A stretch of DNA of 64,000 nt from Stagnihabitans lacustris (GCF_025950525.1 NZ_JAPDGS010000002.1:558001-622000); one strand, 5' to 3'; positions 1 to 10,264 are shown, numbered from the stretch's first letter. Translations and numbers: made by a program. The notes: generated by a model not told the origin, from the letters alone.

Positions 1-279
1 GTCATATTCAAAGATGGAGGCGTTGTTGACCAAAAGCGTCAGCGGCCCGCCAAGCGCTTCGGCCGCACGGGCAACCAGGGGGACCACCTGCGACTCGTCC
101 AAGAGATCGGCCCGCAGCGCCACGGCCTGACGACCCAGCGCGCGGATTTCGGCCACCAGGGCCTCGGCCTCGGGGGCGGAGGCCGAATAGTGGACCGCCA
201 CGTCAAAGCCGCGCCGGGCCAGATACAAAGAAATCTCGCGGCCAACCCGTTTGGCCGCTCCTGTCACCAAGGCACGCAT
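1..279 (-). CDS. SDR family oxidoreductase, partial (C-terminus outside window)
   Basis: Only the first 93 codons lie in the window; the gene runs off the left edge. The N-terminus reads MRALVTGAAKRVGRE, a glycine-rich Rossmann nucleotide-binding turn, and about 80 residues later comes the NNAS motif typical of short-chain dehydrogenases/reductases. The TGAAKR form of the turn resembles pteridine reductase/FolM-like SDRs, but the substrate cannot be decided without the YxxxK region. It is the third gene of a minus-strand group: its ATG sits 1 bp after the stop of the small membrane protein gene, so it is probably translated from the same mRNA. Confidence 0.85.
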   Translation of the reverse strand, partial: MRALVTGAAKRVGREISLYLARRGFDVAVHYSASAPEAEALVAEIRALGRQAVALRADLLDESQVVPLVARAAEALGGPLTLLVNNASIFEYD

Positions 280-280
280 G

Positions 281-469
281 TCATCCCTTCCCGCAAACGC
301 AAGGGGCGGTGCCCAGAACGGCCCGCCCACAATGGCCGCATTTGGCGCGGGTTTGGCCTTTGTCCACCCGGGGCGGCGGGGCCGCGCCACGCAAGAACCG
401 CGTGACGGCCGAAGCCGCCATGGAGATGATCAGCATGACCATCAGAAAGACGATGACGATCTTGAACAT
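281..469 (-). CDS. small membrane-anchored zinc-ribbon-like protein (62 aa)
   Basis: A 62-residue protein with one N-terminal transmembrane helix (about residues 3-24, MFKIVIVFLMVMLIISM) and a short C-terminal cysteine cluster: C44 and C47 (CGHC) plus C57 and C59 (CVC), arranged like half of a zinc ribbon or rubredoxin knuckle. It lies 16 bp downstream of the S49 peptidase gene and 1 bp upstream of the SDR gene on the same strand, which argues that it is a real translated gene. I do not recognise a named family. A metal-binding membrane accessory role is only a guess from the cysteines. Confidence 0.6.
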   Translation of the reverse strand: MFKIVIVFLMVMLIISMAASAVTRFLRGAAPPPRVDKGQTRAKCGHCGRAVLGTAPCVCGKG

Positions 470-485
470 TCAGTCCCTCAGCGAT

Positions 486-1265
486 CTAGGCCCCGAAGCC
501 TGCGCGCATCAGGCGCTCTTCGACGGTTTGCAGCATGTCTTCAGCCAGGTTCAAGCCAAAGCGCGACAACAGGCCCTTTTTCGGGCCAAAGACCTGAAAG
601 CGGACCTTGTCACCGTAAAGCGCCTTCATCTTGGGCACCAGATGGGCCACGCCATCGGCAAGGCCCATTTGCACGGCCTGGCTCCCCACCCAGACATCGG
701 CGTTGAACAGGTCGGCATCCGCAAGGCGGTTGCCGCGCCGCGCCTTGACATGGTCGATGAAGGCCTGATGGATCGGGGCCTGGATCGCCTTCAGCCGGTC
801 AATATCTTGGGCGCGCTGGGGCAGGAAGGGATCGGCGAGGCTCTTGGATGTGCCCGCCGTCACGACTCGGCGTTCGATGCCTTGGCGCGCCATCAGCTCG
901 GGGAAGCCGAAGGAGGCGAAGATCACCCCGATCGACCCCAGGATCGACGAGGGATCGACCCAGATGTCATCCCCCGCGCAGGCCAGCCAATAGCCGCCCG
1001 AGGCCGCCATATCCTCGACAAAGGCATGGACGGGGATTTGCTTTTCCTCGGCCAGACGGCGGATGCGGGCGGCGATCAGCGAGCTTTGCACCGGGGACCC
1101 GCCCGGCGAGTTGATGAGAAGCGCCACCGCCTTGGGCTTTTTGGCAAACGCGCGTTCAATCAGGGGGGCGGTCGCGGCATCCGACAGGCCACGGCCCGAG
1201 GTGATGGCGCCTTGCAGCCGGATCACGGCGACGGTGGGCTTGCGGGGGAAGATGGGAAATTGCAT
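486..1265 (-). CDS. S49 family serine peptidase (SppA/SohB-like)
   Basis: A 259-residue single-domain S49 peptidase that degrades cleaved signal peptides or membrane protein fragments. The catalytic pair can be read: Ser89 in DMAASGGYW and Lys141 in TAGTSKSLADPF, 52 residues apart as in Bacillus SppA. The INSPGGS loop (residues 51-57) is the oxyanion/substrate-strand signature. There is no clear N-terminal transmembrane segment, so it may be cytosolic or peripherally bound, as in short alphaproteobacterial S49 proteins. It heads a minus-strand group with the 62-aa protein and the SDR, and is divergent from the LysR gene with a 43-bp gap that must hold both promoters. Confidence 0.92.
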   Translation of the reverse strand: MQFPIFPRKPTVAVIRLQGAITSGRGLSDAATAPLIERAFAKKPKAVALLINSPGGSPVQSSLIAARIRRLAEEKQIPVHAFVEDMAASGGYWLACAGDDIWVDPSSILGSIGVIFASFGFPELMARQGIERRVVTAGTSKSLADPFLPQRAQDIDRLKAIQAPIHQAFIDHVKARRGNRLADADLFNADVWVGSQAVQMGLADGVAHLVPKMKALYGDKVRFQVFGPKKGLLSRFGLNLAEDMLQTVEERLMRAGFGA

Positions 1266-1308
1266 GGGTTGAAGCTATGGTGGTGCGGGCGTCAGAACAA
1301 GGTGAGGC

Positions 1309-2190
1309 ATGATCGACCGGCTGGAAATGTTCGTGGCTTTGGCGGCGGAACGGCACTTTGGCCGAGCTGCCGAGGTTTGCGGCGTGACGCAGCCGTCCTT
1401 GTCCGCGGGGATCAGGGCGCTGGAGGATCAGTTGGGCGTCCAGCTGGTCTATCGCGGCAGCCGGTTTCAGGGTCTGACGCCCGAAGGCGCGCGCGTGCTG
1501 GACTGGGCGCGGCGCATCTTGGGCGATGTGCGGTCGATGCGCGACGAGATGCGGTCGGTCCACAAGGGCCTGTCGGGGGTGGTGCGGCTGGGGGTGATCC
1601 CGACCGCTTTGCCCATGGTGGCCGACCTGACCGCGCCCTTTACCGCGGCGCATCCGAATGTGCGGGTGACGGTACTGTCGCGGACCTCTGCCGAGATCCT
1701 CGCGGGGATCGAGACTTTGGAGCTGGACGCCGGCATCACCTATCTGGACAACGAGCCGCTGGGGCGGGTGTCCCAGGTCAGCCTTTATGTCGAATACTAC
1801 CGGTTCCTGTGCGCGCCGGGGTCGGCGCTTGCGGGGCGGGATCAGGTGACTTGGGCCGAGGTCGCCGGGGAGAACCTCTGCCTTTTGACCGGCGATATGC
1901 AGAACCGGCGCATCGTCAATGCCTTGTTGGCCGAAGCCGGGGTGAAGGCCGCGCCGGGGGTAGAGAGCAATTCCTCGATGGCCTTGATCGGGCATGTGAT
2001 GTCGGGGCGCTGGGCCTCGGTCGTGCCGAAACGGCTGGCGGATATGTTCCGGGGCGCGGGGCTGGTCTCGGTGCCGATTGTGTCGCCAGAGGCCGAGCAT
2101 GTCGTGGGGCTGATCGCGCCGAAGCGGGACCCGCAAACGCCAGTCTTGATGGCCTTGATGGAGGAAGCCGGGCGGCTGTCCCGGCGGTGA
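1309..2190 (+). CDS. LysR-family transcriptional regulator, probable formate dehydrogenase regulator
   Basis: A 293-residue LysR-type regulator. An N-terminal winged helix-turn-helix (residues about 3-62, RAAEVCGVTQPSLSAGIRAL) is followed by a periplasmic-binding-protein-like effector domain (about 90-290). It sits directly upstream of the fds operon in the same orientation. In Cupriavidus necator a LysR protein named FdsR lies next to and controls the fds genes, so the same job is likely here; the assignment rests on context. A T-N11-A type palindrome lies in the 211-bp gap before fdsG (2310-2324). A strong hairpin repeat follows the stop codon and may end its transcript. Confidence 0.88.
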   Translation: MIDRLEMFVALAAERHFGRAAEVCGVTQPSLSAGIRALEDQLGVQLVYRGSRFQGLTPEGARVLDWARRILGDVRSMRDEMRSVHKGLSGVVRLGVIPTALPMVADLTAPFTAAHPNVRVTVLSRTSAEILAGIETLELDAGITYLDNEPLGRVSQVSLYVEYYRFLCAPGSALAGRDQVTWAEVAGENLCLLTGDMQNRRIVNALLAEAGVKAAPGVESNSSMALIGHVMSGRWASVVPKRLADMFRGAGLVSVPIVSPEAEHVVGLIAPKRDPQTPVLMALMEEAGRLSRR

Positions 2191-2230
2191 TCTGCGGGCT
2201 TACGCCCTTGTCACCGGCCTGGGAGGTAGC

Positions 2231-2296
2231 CGGGGGGCTGCCGCCCCCCGGACCCCCTGCCCAAAGGGGAGCACGCTCCCCTTTGGAAACCCCGTG
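2231..2296 (+). repeat. modular intergenic hairpin element, copy 1 (modules H2, H3)
   Basis: Two back-to-back perfect hairpins follow the lysR stop: an eight-pair stem CGGGGGGC/GCCCCCCG (2231-2250), then CCAAAGGGGAGC-AC-GCTCCCCTTTGG (2261-2286), then GAAACCCCGTG-type tail sequence. The 36 bp from 2261 to 2296 are identical to 41051-41086. It could terminate lysR transcription, but it has no T-tract and belongs to a dispersed family found at many gene ends in this window. Confidence 0.75.
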
Positions 2297-2309
2297 CACT
2301 GCAGCATTG

Positions 2310-2324
2310 ATAGGATTTGGCTAT
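2310..2324. promoter_or_regulatory. candidate LysR-type binding site upstream of fdsG
   Basis: ATAG-N7-CTAT is a perfect interrupted palindrome containing the T-N11-A core of LysR regulator sites. It lies 78 bp upstream of the fdsG ATG. Two direct TATTGATTG repeats follow (2322-2330 and 2343-2351), which could be activation half-sites or AT-rich promoter DNA. The adjacent LysR gene makes autogenous/operon control plausible. Confidence 0.4.
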
Positions 2325-2401
2325 TGATTGACGGGAGTTTGATATTGATTGCCCCCGTGACCTGACGCAGAAAGGCGGGAAAGCCAGCGAAAGGTCCCGG
2401 G

Positions 2402-2865
2402 ATGCTTGATTCCGCCAGCATGATTGCCCGTGTCGAAGAGATCCTCTTTGCGCACAAAGACATGGAGGGCGCGCTTTTGCCGATCCTTCATGCCGTTCAG
2501 GCCGAGTTTGGTCATGTGCCCGAGGCGGCGCTTCCGGTCATCGCCGAGGCGCTGGTGATCACCAAGGCCGAGGCGGCGGGCGTCATGTCGTTTTACCACG
2601 ACTTCCGCGAACACCCTGCGGGGCGGCATGTGCTGAAGCTGTGCCGGGCGGAGTCTTGCAAATCGGTCGGGGCGGATGGTCTTGCGGATCATGTGCGCGA
2701 AAAGCTGGGGCTGGATTGGCATGAGACCTCGAAGGACGGCGCGGTGACTTTGGAGCCGATCTTTTGCCTGGGCCTGTGCGCCTGCGGGCCTGCGGCTTTG
2801 GTGGATGGCAAGCTGGTCGGGCGGCTGGATGCGGCCAAGCTGGATGCAATCCTGGGGGGCCTGAA

Positions 2866-2869
<4 letters not shown>
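2402..2869 (+). CDS. fdsG: NAD-dependent formate dehydrogenase gamma subunit
   Basis: A 155-residue thioredoxin-like [2Fe-2S] subunit homologous to NuoE of complex I. Four ligands are visible: C81 and C86 (LCRAESC) and C122 and C126 (CLGLCACGP). It passes electrons between FdsB and FdsA in the soluble, molybdenum-containing, NAD+-linked formate dehydrogenase. First gene of the fds operon. A modest purine-rich ribosome site (AAAGG) precedes the ATG; an internal ATG at codon 7 is an alternative start. The stop overlaps the fdsB start as ATGA, indicating translational coupling. The length matches known FdsG proteins. Confidence 0.95.
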
Positions 2870-4388
<1,519 letters not shown>

Positions 4389-4392
<4 letters not shown>

Positions 4393-4616
4393 CGGAAAAC
4401 GATGCGAAACCCAAGATTGGGGGCCCGGCCAGCTATTTCCCCTCGATCGAGGCGAAATACGGCCAGCCCATGGACCACTGGTTCGCGGTGGTAGCCCCCC
4501 TGCTGGACCAACCCCACATGCAGATCGTGGGGCATCTGAAAGAGACGCATGGCCTTGGACATGGCCATGCAAATGCGATTGTGGCCCATCAGCTGGCCCA
4601 GAAGAAAGGCGCGTGA
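4389..4616 (+). CDS. DUF4287-like small protein inside the fds operon
   Basis: A 75-residue protein whose body (PASYFPSIEAKYGQPMDHWF, then HGLGHGHANAIVAH) has the look of the DUF4287 family of small cytosolic proteins of unknown function. Its ATG overlaps the fdsB stop (ATGA), and fdsA begins 1 bp after its stop, so it is co-translated with formate dehydrogenase subunits. The standard fds operon is fdsGBACD, and I am not aware of this gene as a known subunit. The two conserved histidine stretches could bind a metal or cofactor. A role in assembly or stability of FdsA/FdsB is inference from position only. Confidence 0.75.
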
Positions 4617-4617
4617 C

Positions 4618-7488
4618 ATGAAGGACTTCATCATCCCGGACCGCGACTTCGGGACCCCTGCCGCAAAGTCCAAGACCATGGTTTCCCTGGTGATCGACGG
4701 CTTCGAGGTCACGGTGCCCGAAGGCACCTCGATCATGCGGGCCGCGGCCGAAATCGGCATCCAGGTGCCCAAGCTTTGTGCGACCGACAGCATCGACGCC
4801 TTTGGGTCCTGCCGGTTGTGTCTGGTGGAAATCGAGGGCCGCAACGGCACGCCCGCCTCTTGCACCACGCCGGTCGCACCCGGGCTGAAAGTCTCCACCC
4901 AGAACGCCAAGCTGGCGAAACTGCGCAAGGGGGTGATGGAGCTTTACATCTCCGATCACCCGCTGGATTGCCTGACCTGCAGCGCGAATGGCGATTGCGA
5001 GTTGCAGGACATGGCCGGCGCCGTTGGCCTGCGCGATGTGCGCTATGAGGCTGTGGAGAACCACTTCCAGGCCCGCAGCAACGGCGAGGCGAACCCGCTT
5101 TACATCCCCAAGGACGATTCCAACCCCTATTTCAGCTATGATCCGGCCAAATGCATCGTCTGCTCGCGCTGCGTCCGGGCCTGCGAGGAAGTGCAAGGGA
5201 CCTTTGCCCTGACGATCTCGGGGCGCGGGTTCGACAGCCGCGTCAGCGCGGGCCTGAAGTCGGACAGCTTCCTGACCTCGGATTGCGTCAGCTGTGGCGC
5301 CTGCGTGCAGGCCTGCCCGACCGGGACGCTGCAGGAAAAGTCGGTGATCGAACTCGGGACGCCTCAGCGTGAGGTCATCACGACCTGTGCCTATTGCGGC
5401 GTTGGCTGCCAGTTCAAGGCGGAAATGCGCGGCGATGAGCTGGTGCGCATGACGCCCTACAAGCATGGCAAGGCCAACCGCGGCCATTCCTGCGTCAAGG
5501 GGCGCTTCGCCTATGGCTATGCCAGCCACAGCGACCGCATCCTGTCGCCGATGATCCGGTCGTCGATTGAAGACCCCTGGCAAGAGGTCTCTTGGGCCGA
5601 GGCGATGGCGTTTGCCGCGAACCGGATGAAGGGGATCATCGACACGCATGGCCGACATTCGGTCGGCGTGATCACCTCCAGTCGCTGCACGAACGAGGAA
5701 ACCTTCCTCGTGCAAAAGCTGACCCGGGCGGTCTTCCGCAACAACAACACCGACACCTGTGCGCGGGTCTGCCATTCGCCCACGGGGTATGGCCTGGGGC
5801 AAACCTTTGGCACCTCGGCGGGCACGCAAGACTTTGATTCGGTGGAACATGCCGATGTCATCATGGTCATCGGCGCCAATCCTCATTCGGGCCATCCGGT
5901 CTTTGCCTCCCGCATGAAGAAGCGGCTGCGCAAGGGGGCCAAGCTGATCGTCGTCGACCCCCGCCGGACCGAAACCGTGCAGGGCGCGCATTACAAGGCC
6001 GCGCACCATCTGGCCCTGACGCCCGGCACCAACGTGGCCGTTGTCAGCGCCTTGGCGCATGTCATTGTGACGGAAGGCCTTTTTGACGAGGACTTCATCC
6101 GCAACCGCTGCGATTGGGACGAATTCCAAGCCTATGCCGAGTTCATCAGCCAGCCGCAATTCTCGCCCGAGGCCGTGCAGCTGCTGACCGGCGTTCAGGC
6201 CGAGGAAGTCCGGGGCGCCGCGCGTTTGTATGCCAAGGGCGGCAATGGCGCGATCTATTACGGGCTGGGCGTCACCGAACACTCGCAGGGGTCGACCACC
6301 GTCATCGGCATCGCCAACCTTGCCATGCTGACCGGCAATGTCGGCCGTCCGGGCGTCGGTGTGAACCCGCTGCGGGGGCAGAACAACGTCCAGGGCTCCT
6401 GTGACATGGGGTCTTTCCCCCACGAACTCCCGGGTTATCGCCACGTCAAGGGCGAGGCGGTGCGCGACATCTACCGTCAGGTTTGGGGCGTCGAGATCGA
6501 CAACGAACCCGGCCTGCGCATCCCCAACATGCTGGATGCCGCCGTCGAGGGCACCTTCAAGGGGCTGTATTGCCAGGGCGAGGATATCCTTCAATCCGAC
6601 CCCGACACCAAGCACGTGGCGGCGGGCTTGGCTGCGATGGATTGCGTCATCGTCCATGACCTTTTCCTGAACGAGACGGCGAATTACGCCCATGTCTTCT
6701 TCCCGGGCTCGACCTTCCTGGAAAAAGACGGGACCTTCACCAACGCCGAACGCCGCATCAACCGTGTCCGCAAGGTCATGGCGCCGCGTCAGGGCTATGC
6801 CGATTGGGAAGTCACCCAGATGTTCGCGAACGCCATGGGGGCGGAGTGGGGCTACACCCATCCCGCGCAAATCATGGAGGAAATCGCGCTGACGACGCCG
6901 TCCTTCGCCGGCGTGACTTACGAAAAGCTGGAGACCATGGGCTCGATCCAATGGCCCTGCAACGAGAAGTCGCCCGAGGGCACGCCCCTGATGCATGTCG
7001 ACGGCTTTGTCCGCGGCAAGGGGCGGTTCATCAACACGGAATATGTGGCGACGGACGAACGCACCGGGCCCCGCTTTCCGCTGTTGCTGACGACGGGGCG
7101 CATCCTGTCGCAGTATAATGTGGGGGCCCAGACGCGCCGGACGCATAATGTGGTGTGGCATGACCAGGACATCCTGGAGATCCACCCCCATGACGCCGAA
7201 CAGCGCGGCGTCAAAGAGGGCGATTGGGTCAAGCTGGCCTCGCGGTCCGGGGAGACCTCTTTGCGGGCGACCGTGACGGACCGGGTCAATCCGGGCGTGG
7301 TCTATACGACCTTCCACCACCCCGACACCCAGGCCAATGTCGTCACCACCGACTTTTCGGACTGGGCAACCAACTGCCCGGAATACAAGGTGACGGCGGT
7401 GCAAGTGGCGCTGTCGAACGGCCCGACCGAATGGCAAGAGGGCTACAACGCCCAGGCCAGCAAGTCGCGGCGGATCGCGGCCGAATGA
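4618..7488 (+). CDS. fdsA: NAD-dependent formate dehydrogenase alpha subunit (Mo-bis-MGD catalytic)
   Basis: A 956-residue catalytic subunit that oxidises formate to CO2. In order: a [2Fe-2S] ferredoxin domain (C54, C65, C68, C82), the HPLDCLTC...C complex-I-type cluster (about 114-127), two [4Fe-4S] ferredoxin motifs (C179-C189 and C223-C233), the FDH-type cluster (C257, C260, C264, C292), then the molybdopterin domains. The Mo ligand is Cys385 in ARVCHSP, so this is a cysteine and not a selenocysteine enzyme. Lys294 matches the electron-relay lysine. Numbering is one less than in Rhodobacter capsulatus FdsA. The start at 4618, 1 bp after the DUF4287 stop, gives the family length; earlier in-frame ATGs lie inside that gene. 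Confidence 0.97.
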   Translation: MKDFIIPDRDFGTPAAKSKTMVSLVIDGFEVTVPEGTSIMRAAAEIGIQVPKLCATDSIDAFGSCRLCLVEIEGRNGTPASCTTPVAPGLKVSTQNAKLAKLRKGVMELYISDHPLDCLTCSANGDCELQDMAGAVGLRDVRYEAVENHFQARSNGEANPLYIPKDDSNPYFSYDPAKCIVCSRCVRACEEVQGTFALTISGRGFDSRVSAGLKSDSFLTSDCVSCGACVQACPTGTLQEKSVIELGTPQREVITTCAYCGVGCQFKAEMRGDELVRMTPYKHGKANRGHSCVKGRFAYGYASHSDRILSPMIRSSIEDPWQEVSWAEAMAFAANRMKGIIDTHGRHSVGVITSSRCTNEETFLVQKLTRAVFRNNNTDTCARVCHSPTGYGLGQTFGTSAGTQDFDSVEHADVIMVIGANPHSGHPVFASRMKKRLRKGAKLIVVDPRRTETVQGAHYKAAHHLALTPGTNVAVVSALAHVIVTEGLFDEDFIRNRCDWDEFQAYAEFISQPQFSPEAVQLLTGVQAEEVRGAARLYAKGGNGAIYYGLGVTEHSQGSTTVIGIANLAMLTGNVGRPGVGVNPLRGQNNVQGSCDMGSFPHELPGYRHVKGEAVRDIYRQVWGVEIDNEPGLRIPNMLDAAVEGTFKGLYCQGEDILQSDPDTKHVAAGLAAMDCVIVHDLFLNETANYAHVFFPGSTFLEKDGTFTNAERRINRVRKVMAPRQGYADWEVTQMFANAMGAEWGYTHPAQIMEEIALTTPSFAGVTYEKLETMGSIQWPCNEKSPEGTPLMHVDGFVRGKGRFINTEYVATDERTGPRFPLLLTTGRILSQYNVGAQTRRTHNVVWHDQDILEIHPHDAEQRGVKEGDWVKLASRSGETSLRATVTDRVNPGVVYTTFHHPDTQANVVTTDFSDWATNCPEYKVTAVQVALSNGPTEWQEGYNAQASKSRRIAAE

Positions 7489-8309
7489 AAGGGCATCGCC
7501 CCCAGACCCGTCTGGCCTTTGGGCCGGACGGCATGACTTCGGGCGGCCGCGCGCTGCCCGAGGAAGTGGCGGTGGCGATCTCTTTCAACGGCTCGACCCA
7601 GGCGGTGATGATGGCGACGCCCGCCGATCTGCGCGACTTTGCCCGTGGCTTTGCCCTGACCGAGGGTCTGGCAGAGCTGGAGGAAATCACCAAGATCACG
7701 CCGGTTGAAACCTCCAAAGGCATTGACCTGCAAATCTGGGTGAAAAAATCCGCCGAGGCGCGGCTCGCGGCCCGCAGGCGCTATATGGCGGGGCCGGTGG
7801 GTTGCGGGCTTTGCGGCATCGATTCCATCGACGAGGCGTTGCGAGAGCTGGCGCCGGTCAGCACCGACCTTTCGATGAGCCCTTCCGAGGTCATGGCCGC
7901 CGTATCCGCCTTGCCGCAGTTTCAAAAGCTGCATGACGTGACCCGGGCGGTCCATGCGGCGGGCCTGTGGTATGGCAAAATGCTTGCCGTCCGCGAGGAT
8001 GTCGGCCGCCACAACGCGCTGGACAAGCTGGCGGGGGCTTGGGCTTGGGACAACCGCACGATCCCCGGCGTGCTGCAATCGCCGCCGCTGTTTGGCGCCG
8101 TGGTCCTGACCTCGCGGGTGTCGATTGACATGGTCCAAAAGGTCGCGGCCTTTGGCCAGCCCGTCATCATCGCCGTCTCGGCCCCCACGGCCCAGGCGGT
8201 CGCCTTGGCTGACAAGCTGAACATCACCCTGATCGGCCTGGCCCGCCCCGACCGCTTCGAAATCTTCACCCATCCCCATCGCATCCAGCAGGCAGCCCAT
8301 GTCGCATGA
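7485..8309 (+). CDS. fdsC: formate dehydrogenase accessory sulfurtransferase FdhD/FdsC
   Basis: A 274-residue FdhD-family protein that transfers sulfur to, and inserts, the bis-MGD cofactor for FdsA. The conserved cysteine loop GPVGCGLCG carries C107 and C110, and the DVGRHNALDK motif (about 168-177), another family signature, is present. The start is set by the ATGA overlap with the fdsA stop; a longer upstream reading has no family support. Its 3' end overlaps fdsD by 11 bp. In Rhodobacter capsulatus FdsC binds the cofactor and FdsA, which fits its position in the operon. Confidence 0.95.
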   Translation: MKGHRPQTRLAFGPDGMTSGGRALPEEVAVAISFNGSTQAVMMATPADLRDFARGFALTEGLAELEEITKITPVETSKGIDLQIWVKKSAEARLAARRRYMAGPVGCGLCGIDSIDEALRELAPVSTDLSMSPSEVMAAVSALPQFQKLHDVTRAVHAAGLWYGKMLAVREDVGRHNALDKLAGAWAWDNRTIPGVLQSPPLFGAVVLTSRVSIDMVQKVAAFGQPVIIAVSAPTAQAVALADKLNITLIGLARPDRFEIFTHPHRIQQAAHVA

Positions 8310-8538
8310 CACCCAAACCCTGACGCCCCATGCCAAACTGATCACCATGGCGAACCAGATAGCCAAATTCATGGAATCCAAGCCCCATTCCGAGGGGTTG
8401 GAGGGGCTTTCCAGTCACATAAACGACTTTTGGGAGCCGCGGATGCGCCGCCACCTGTTCGAGGTGCTGGATGGCGGCGGCATGGGCCTGCGCCCCCTGG
8501 TGATCGAGGCCGCCAACCTGATCCGCCGCCCCATCTGA
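8299..8538 (+). CDS. fdsD: formate dehydrogenase delta subunit
   Basis: A 79-residue protein with the FdsD signature KLITMANQIAKFM near the N-terminus and FWEPRMRRHL (about residues 45-54). FdsD is the small subunit needed for assembly of active soluble formate dehydrogenase. It overlaps the fdsC reading frame by 11 bp and closes the operon. I see no clear T-rich terminator in the 84 bp before the Wzz-like gene, so read-through is possible. Confidence 0.93.
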   Translation: MSHDTQTLTPHAKLITMANQIAKFMESKPHSEGLEGLSSHINDFWEPRMRRHLFEVLDGGGMGLRPLVIEAANLIRRPI

Positions 8539-8622
8539 TCCGCATCCGCGCCTGATCGGCATCAAACTTCGGCCCCAATCTTCTGGCATACCCGACCCAA
8601 GCGCGGGAAAGGCAGAAGTCGA

Positions 8623-9441
8623 ATGGTGGGCAGAACGGTCAGGATCGGCGGCGCTCCGTTGCGCGGCCCCATGCGCGTGCTGTCGGTCGCGCTGTGCCTG
8701 GTTTTCCTGTTGGTCCTGGGCCGGTTCTGGAATGCCACCCCGGCCTACGAGGCCTTTGCCGTCGTCCAGATCCGCCCCGGCGGCGATTCGGTCCCGCTGA
8801 TCGAAAGCCGCCTTTTCACCCGCGACATGCTGGAGGCCACCGCGGCCCGGCACGGAATCGCCTCTGCCGTTGCCCTTTCGCAGGCCATCGCGCTGCAACC
8901 GCTGACCAGTGCTGCGGGCACGACCCTGGGCTATGCGGTTCAGAATATTGGCCTTCTGGTCATCGTCCGCCTGCCGGACCCCGACCAGGCCGTCCGCACC
9001 GCCAATGACCTGGCGCTTCAGATCATGGACCTGGCCGATGCGGGCCAGATCGACGCTGGGGCCGAAAGGCTTAGCCTGTATCGTGCCGAAGAGGATCGCT
9101 TGTGGCAAGAGATCGCCGCGCTGTCCTCGGGACAGGACCTGGATGCGGCGGGGCAAAGGCAACTCGCGCTGATGCAAAGCCAGTATGCCGAGGTGCAAAA
9201 GAACCTGGCTCAGTTCGAGGTGCGCGCCCGGATCGAGGGCCGCTTGCTGGATGCGCCCTATGCGATTCTGGCCCGGGCGCATGAGGCAAAGGCCACGACG
9301 CCCCCCTTTCGGGAGGCGCTTTCGGCCCTGGCCGCGGCGGCCCTGGCCCTTGCGCTGATGTCGTCCCTGATCGGGCGCGAGATCAACTGGCCGTTTCCGC
9401 CAGGACCGTTTTCAGATAGCGGCCGTAATCGTTCTTCTTGA
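8623..9441 (+). CDS. Wzz-like polysaccharide chain-length/co-polymerase protein
   Basis: A 272-residue protein with the Wzz/PCP architecture: an N-terminal transmembrane helix (about 17-36, VLSVALCLVFLLVLG), a large periplasmic part with a helical, coiled-coil-like stretch (about 145-205), and a second transmembrane helix near the C-terminus (about 230-250). Such proteins set the length of O-antigen or exopolysaccharide chains in the inner membrane. It faces the dTDP-rhamnose operon, which fits, though sequence similarity to named Wzz proteins was not tested. Its last 19 codons overlap the 3' end of rfbA on the other strand by 59 bp, so these residues may not be conserved. Confidence 0.65.
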   Translation: MVGRTVRIGGAPLRGPMRVLSVALCLVFLLVLGRFWNATPAYEAFAVVQIRPGGDSVPLIESRLFTRDMLEATAARHGIASAVALSQAIALQPLTSAAGTTLGYAVQNIGLLVIVRLPDPDQAVRTANDLALQIMDLADAGQIDAGAERLSLYRAEEDRLWQEIAALSSGQDLDAAGQRQLALMQSQYAEVQKNLAQFEVRARIEGRLLDAPYAILARAHEAKATTPPFREALSALAAAALALALMSSLIGREINWPFPPGPFSDSGRNRSS

Positions 9442-10264
9442 ACATTTCCGCCCTTGCCGCCATGGCCGTGCGGTCGATCCACCCGGCGCGAAAGCTGATC
9501 TCGTCGGGGCTGCCCACTTGCTGGCCCTGACGTTCCGTCAAGGTGCGCACAAAGTTGCCGGCGTCGATCAGGCTTGCATGGGTGCCGGTGTCAAGCCAGG
9601 CAAAGCCGCGCCCCATGCGTTGGACCGAAAGGCTGCCCTCTTTCAGGTAAGTGTCCAGCAGGTCGACGATTTCCAGCTCTCCGCGCGGCGAGGGCTTGAT
9701 CGCGCGGGCCCGGCGCGGCGCATCGCCATCCAGGAAATACAGACCCGTCACCGCGAAGTTCGAGGGCGGAACCTCGGGCTTTTCGATGATCTGGCTCACC
9801 CGGCCTTCGGCGTCGAAAGCCACGACCCCATAGCGCTCCGGATCGGCCACGCGGTAGCCAAAGACCGTGCCGCCCTTTTCCTGGGTCTTGGCTTCTTCCA
9901 ACATTTCCGGCAGGCCGTGGCCAAAGAAGATATTGTCGCCCAAGACCATGGCCGAGGGCGCGCCATCGAGGAAGTCTTCGGCCAGCAGATAGGCCTGCGC
10001 CAACCCATCGGGCGAGGGCTGGATGATATAGGTGATCGAAATCCCCCATTGCGACCCATCGCCCAAAAGCCGGATGAAGGCTGGCTGATCCTCGGGGGTC
10101 GAGATCAAGGCGATCTCGCGGATGCCGGCAAGCATCAGGACCGACAGCGGATAATAGACCATCGGCTTGTCATAGACCGGCAAAAGCTGTTTCGACACGC
10201 CCATGGTGATCGGCCAAAGCCGCGTGCCCGAGCCGCCTGCGAGGATGATGCCTTTGCGGTTCAT
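9383..10264 (-). CDS. rfbA: glucose-1-phosphate thymidylyltransferase
   Basis: A 293-residue enzyme that makes dTDP-glucose from glucose-1-phosphate and dTTP, the first step of dTDP-L-rhamnose synthesis. The nucleotidyltransferase signature GGSGTRLWPIT (about 9-19) is followed by KQLLPVYDKPM, and LGDNIFFG lies near 109-116. The ATG at 10264 overlaps the rfbD stop (ATGA), making rfbA the last gene of the rfbCBDA operon. An upstream extension of the frame would read through rfbD and is rejected. The 3' end overlaps the convergent Wzz-like gene. Confidence 0.95.
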   Translation of the reverse strand: MNRKGIILAGGSGTRLWPITMGVSKQLLPVYDKPMVYYPLSVLMLAGIREIALISTPEDQPAFIRLLGDGSQWGISITYIIQPSPDGLAQAYLLAEDFLDGAPSAMVLGDNIFFGHGLPEMLEEAKTQEKGGTVFGYRVADPERYGVVAFDAEGRVSQIIEKPEVPPSNFAVTGLYFLDGDAPRRARAIKPSPRGELEIVDLLDTYLKEGSLSVQRMGRGFAWLDTGTHASLIDAGNFVRTLTERQGQQVGSPDEISFRAGWIDRTAMAARAEMFKKNDYGRYLKTVLAETAS

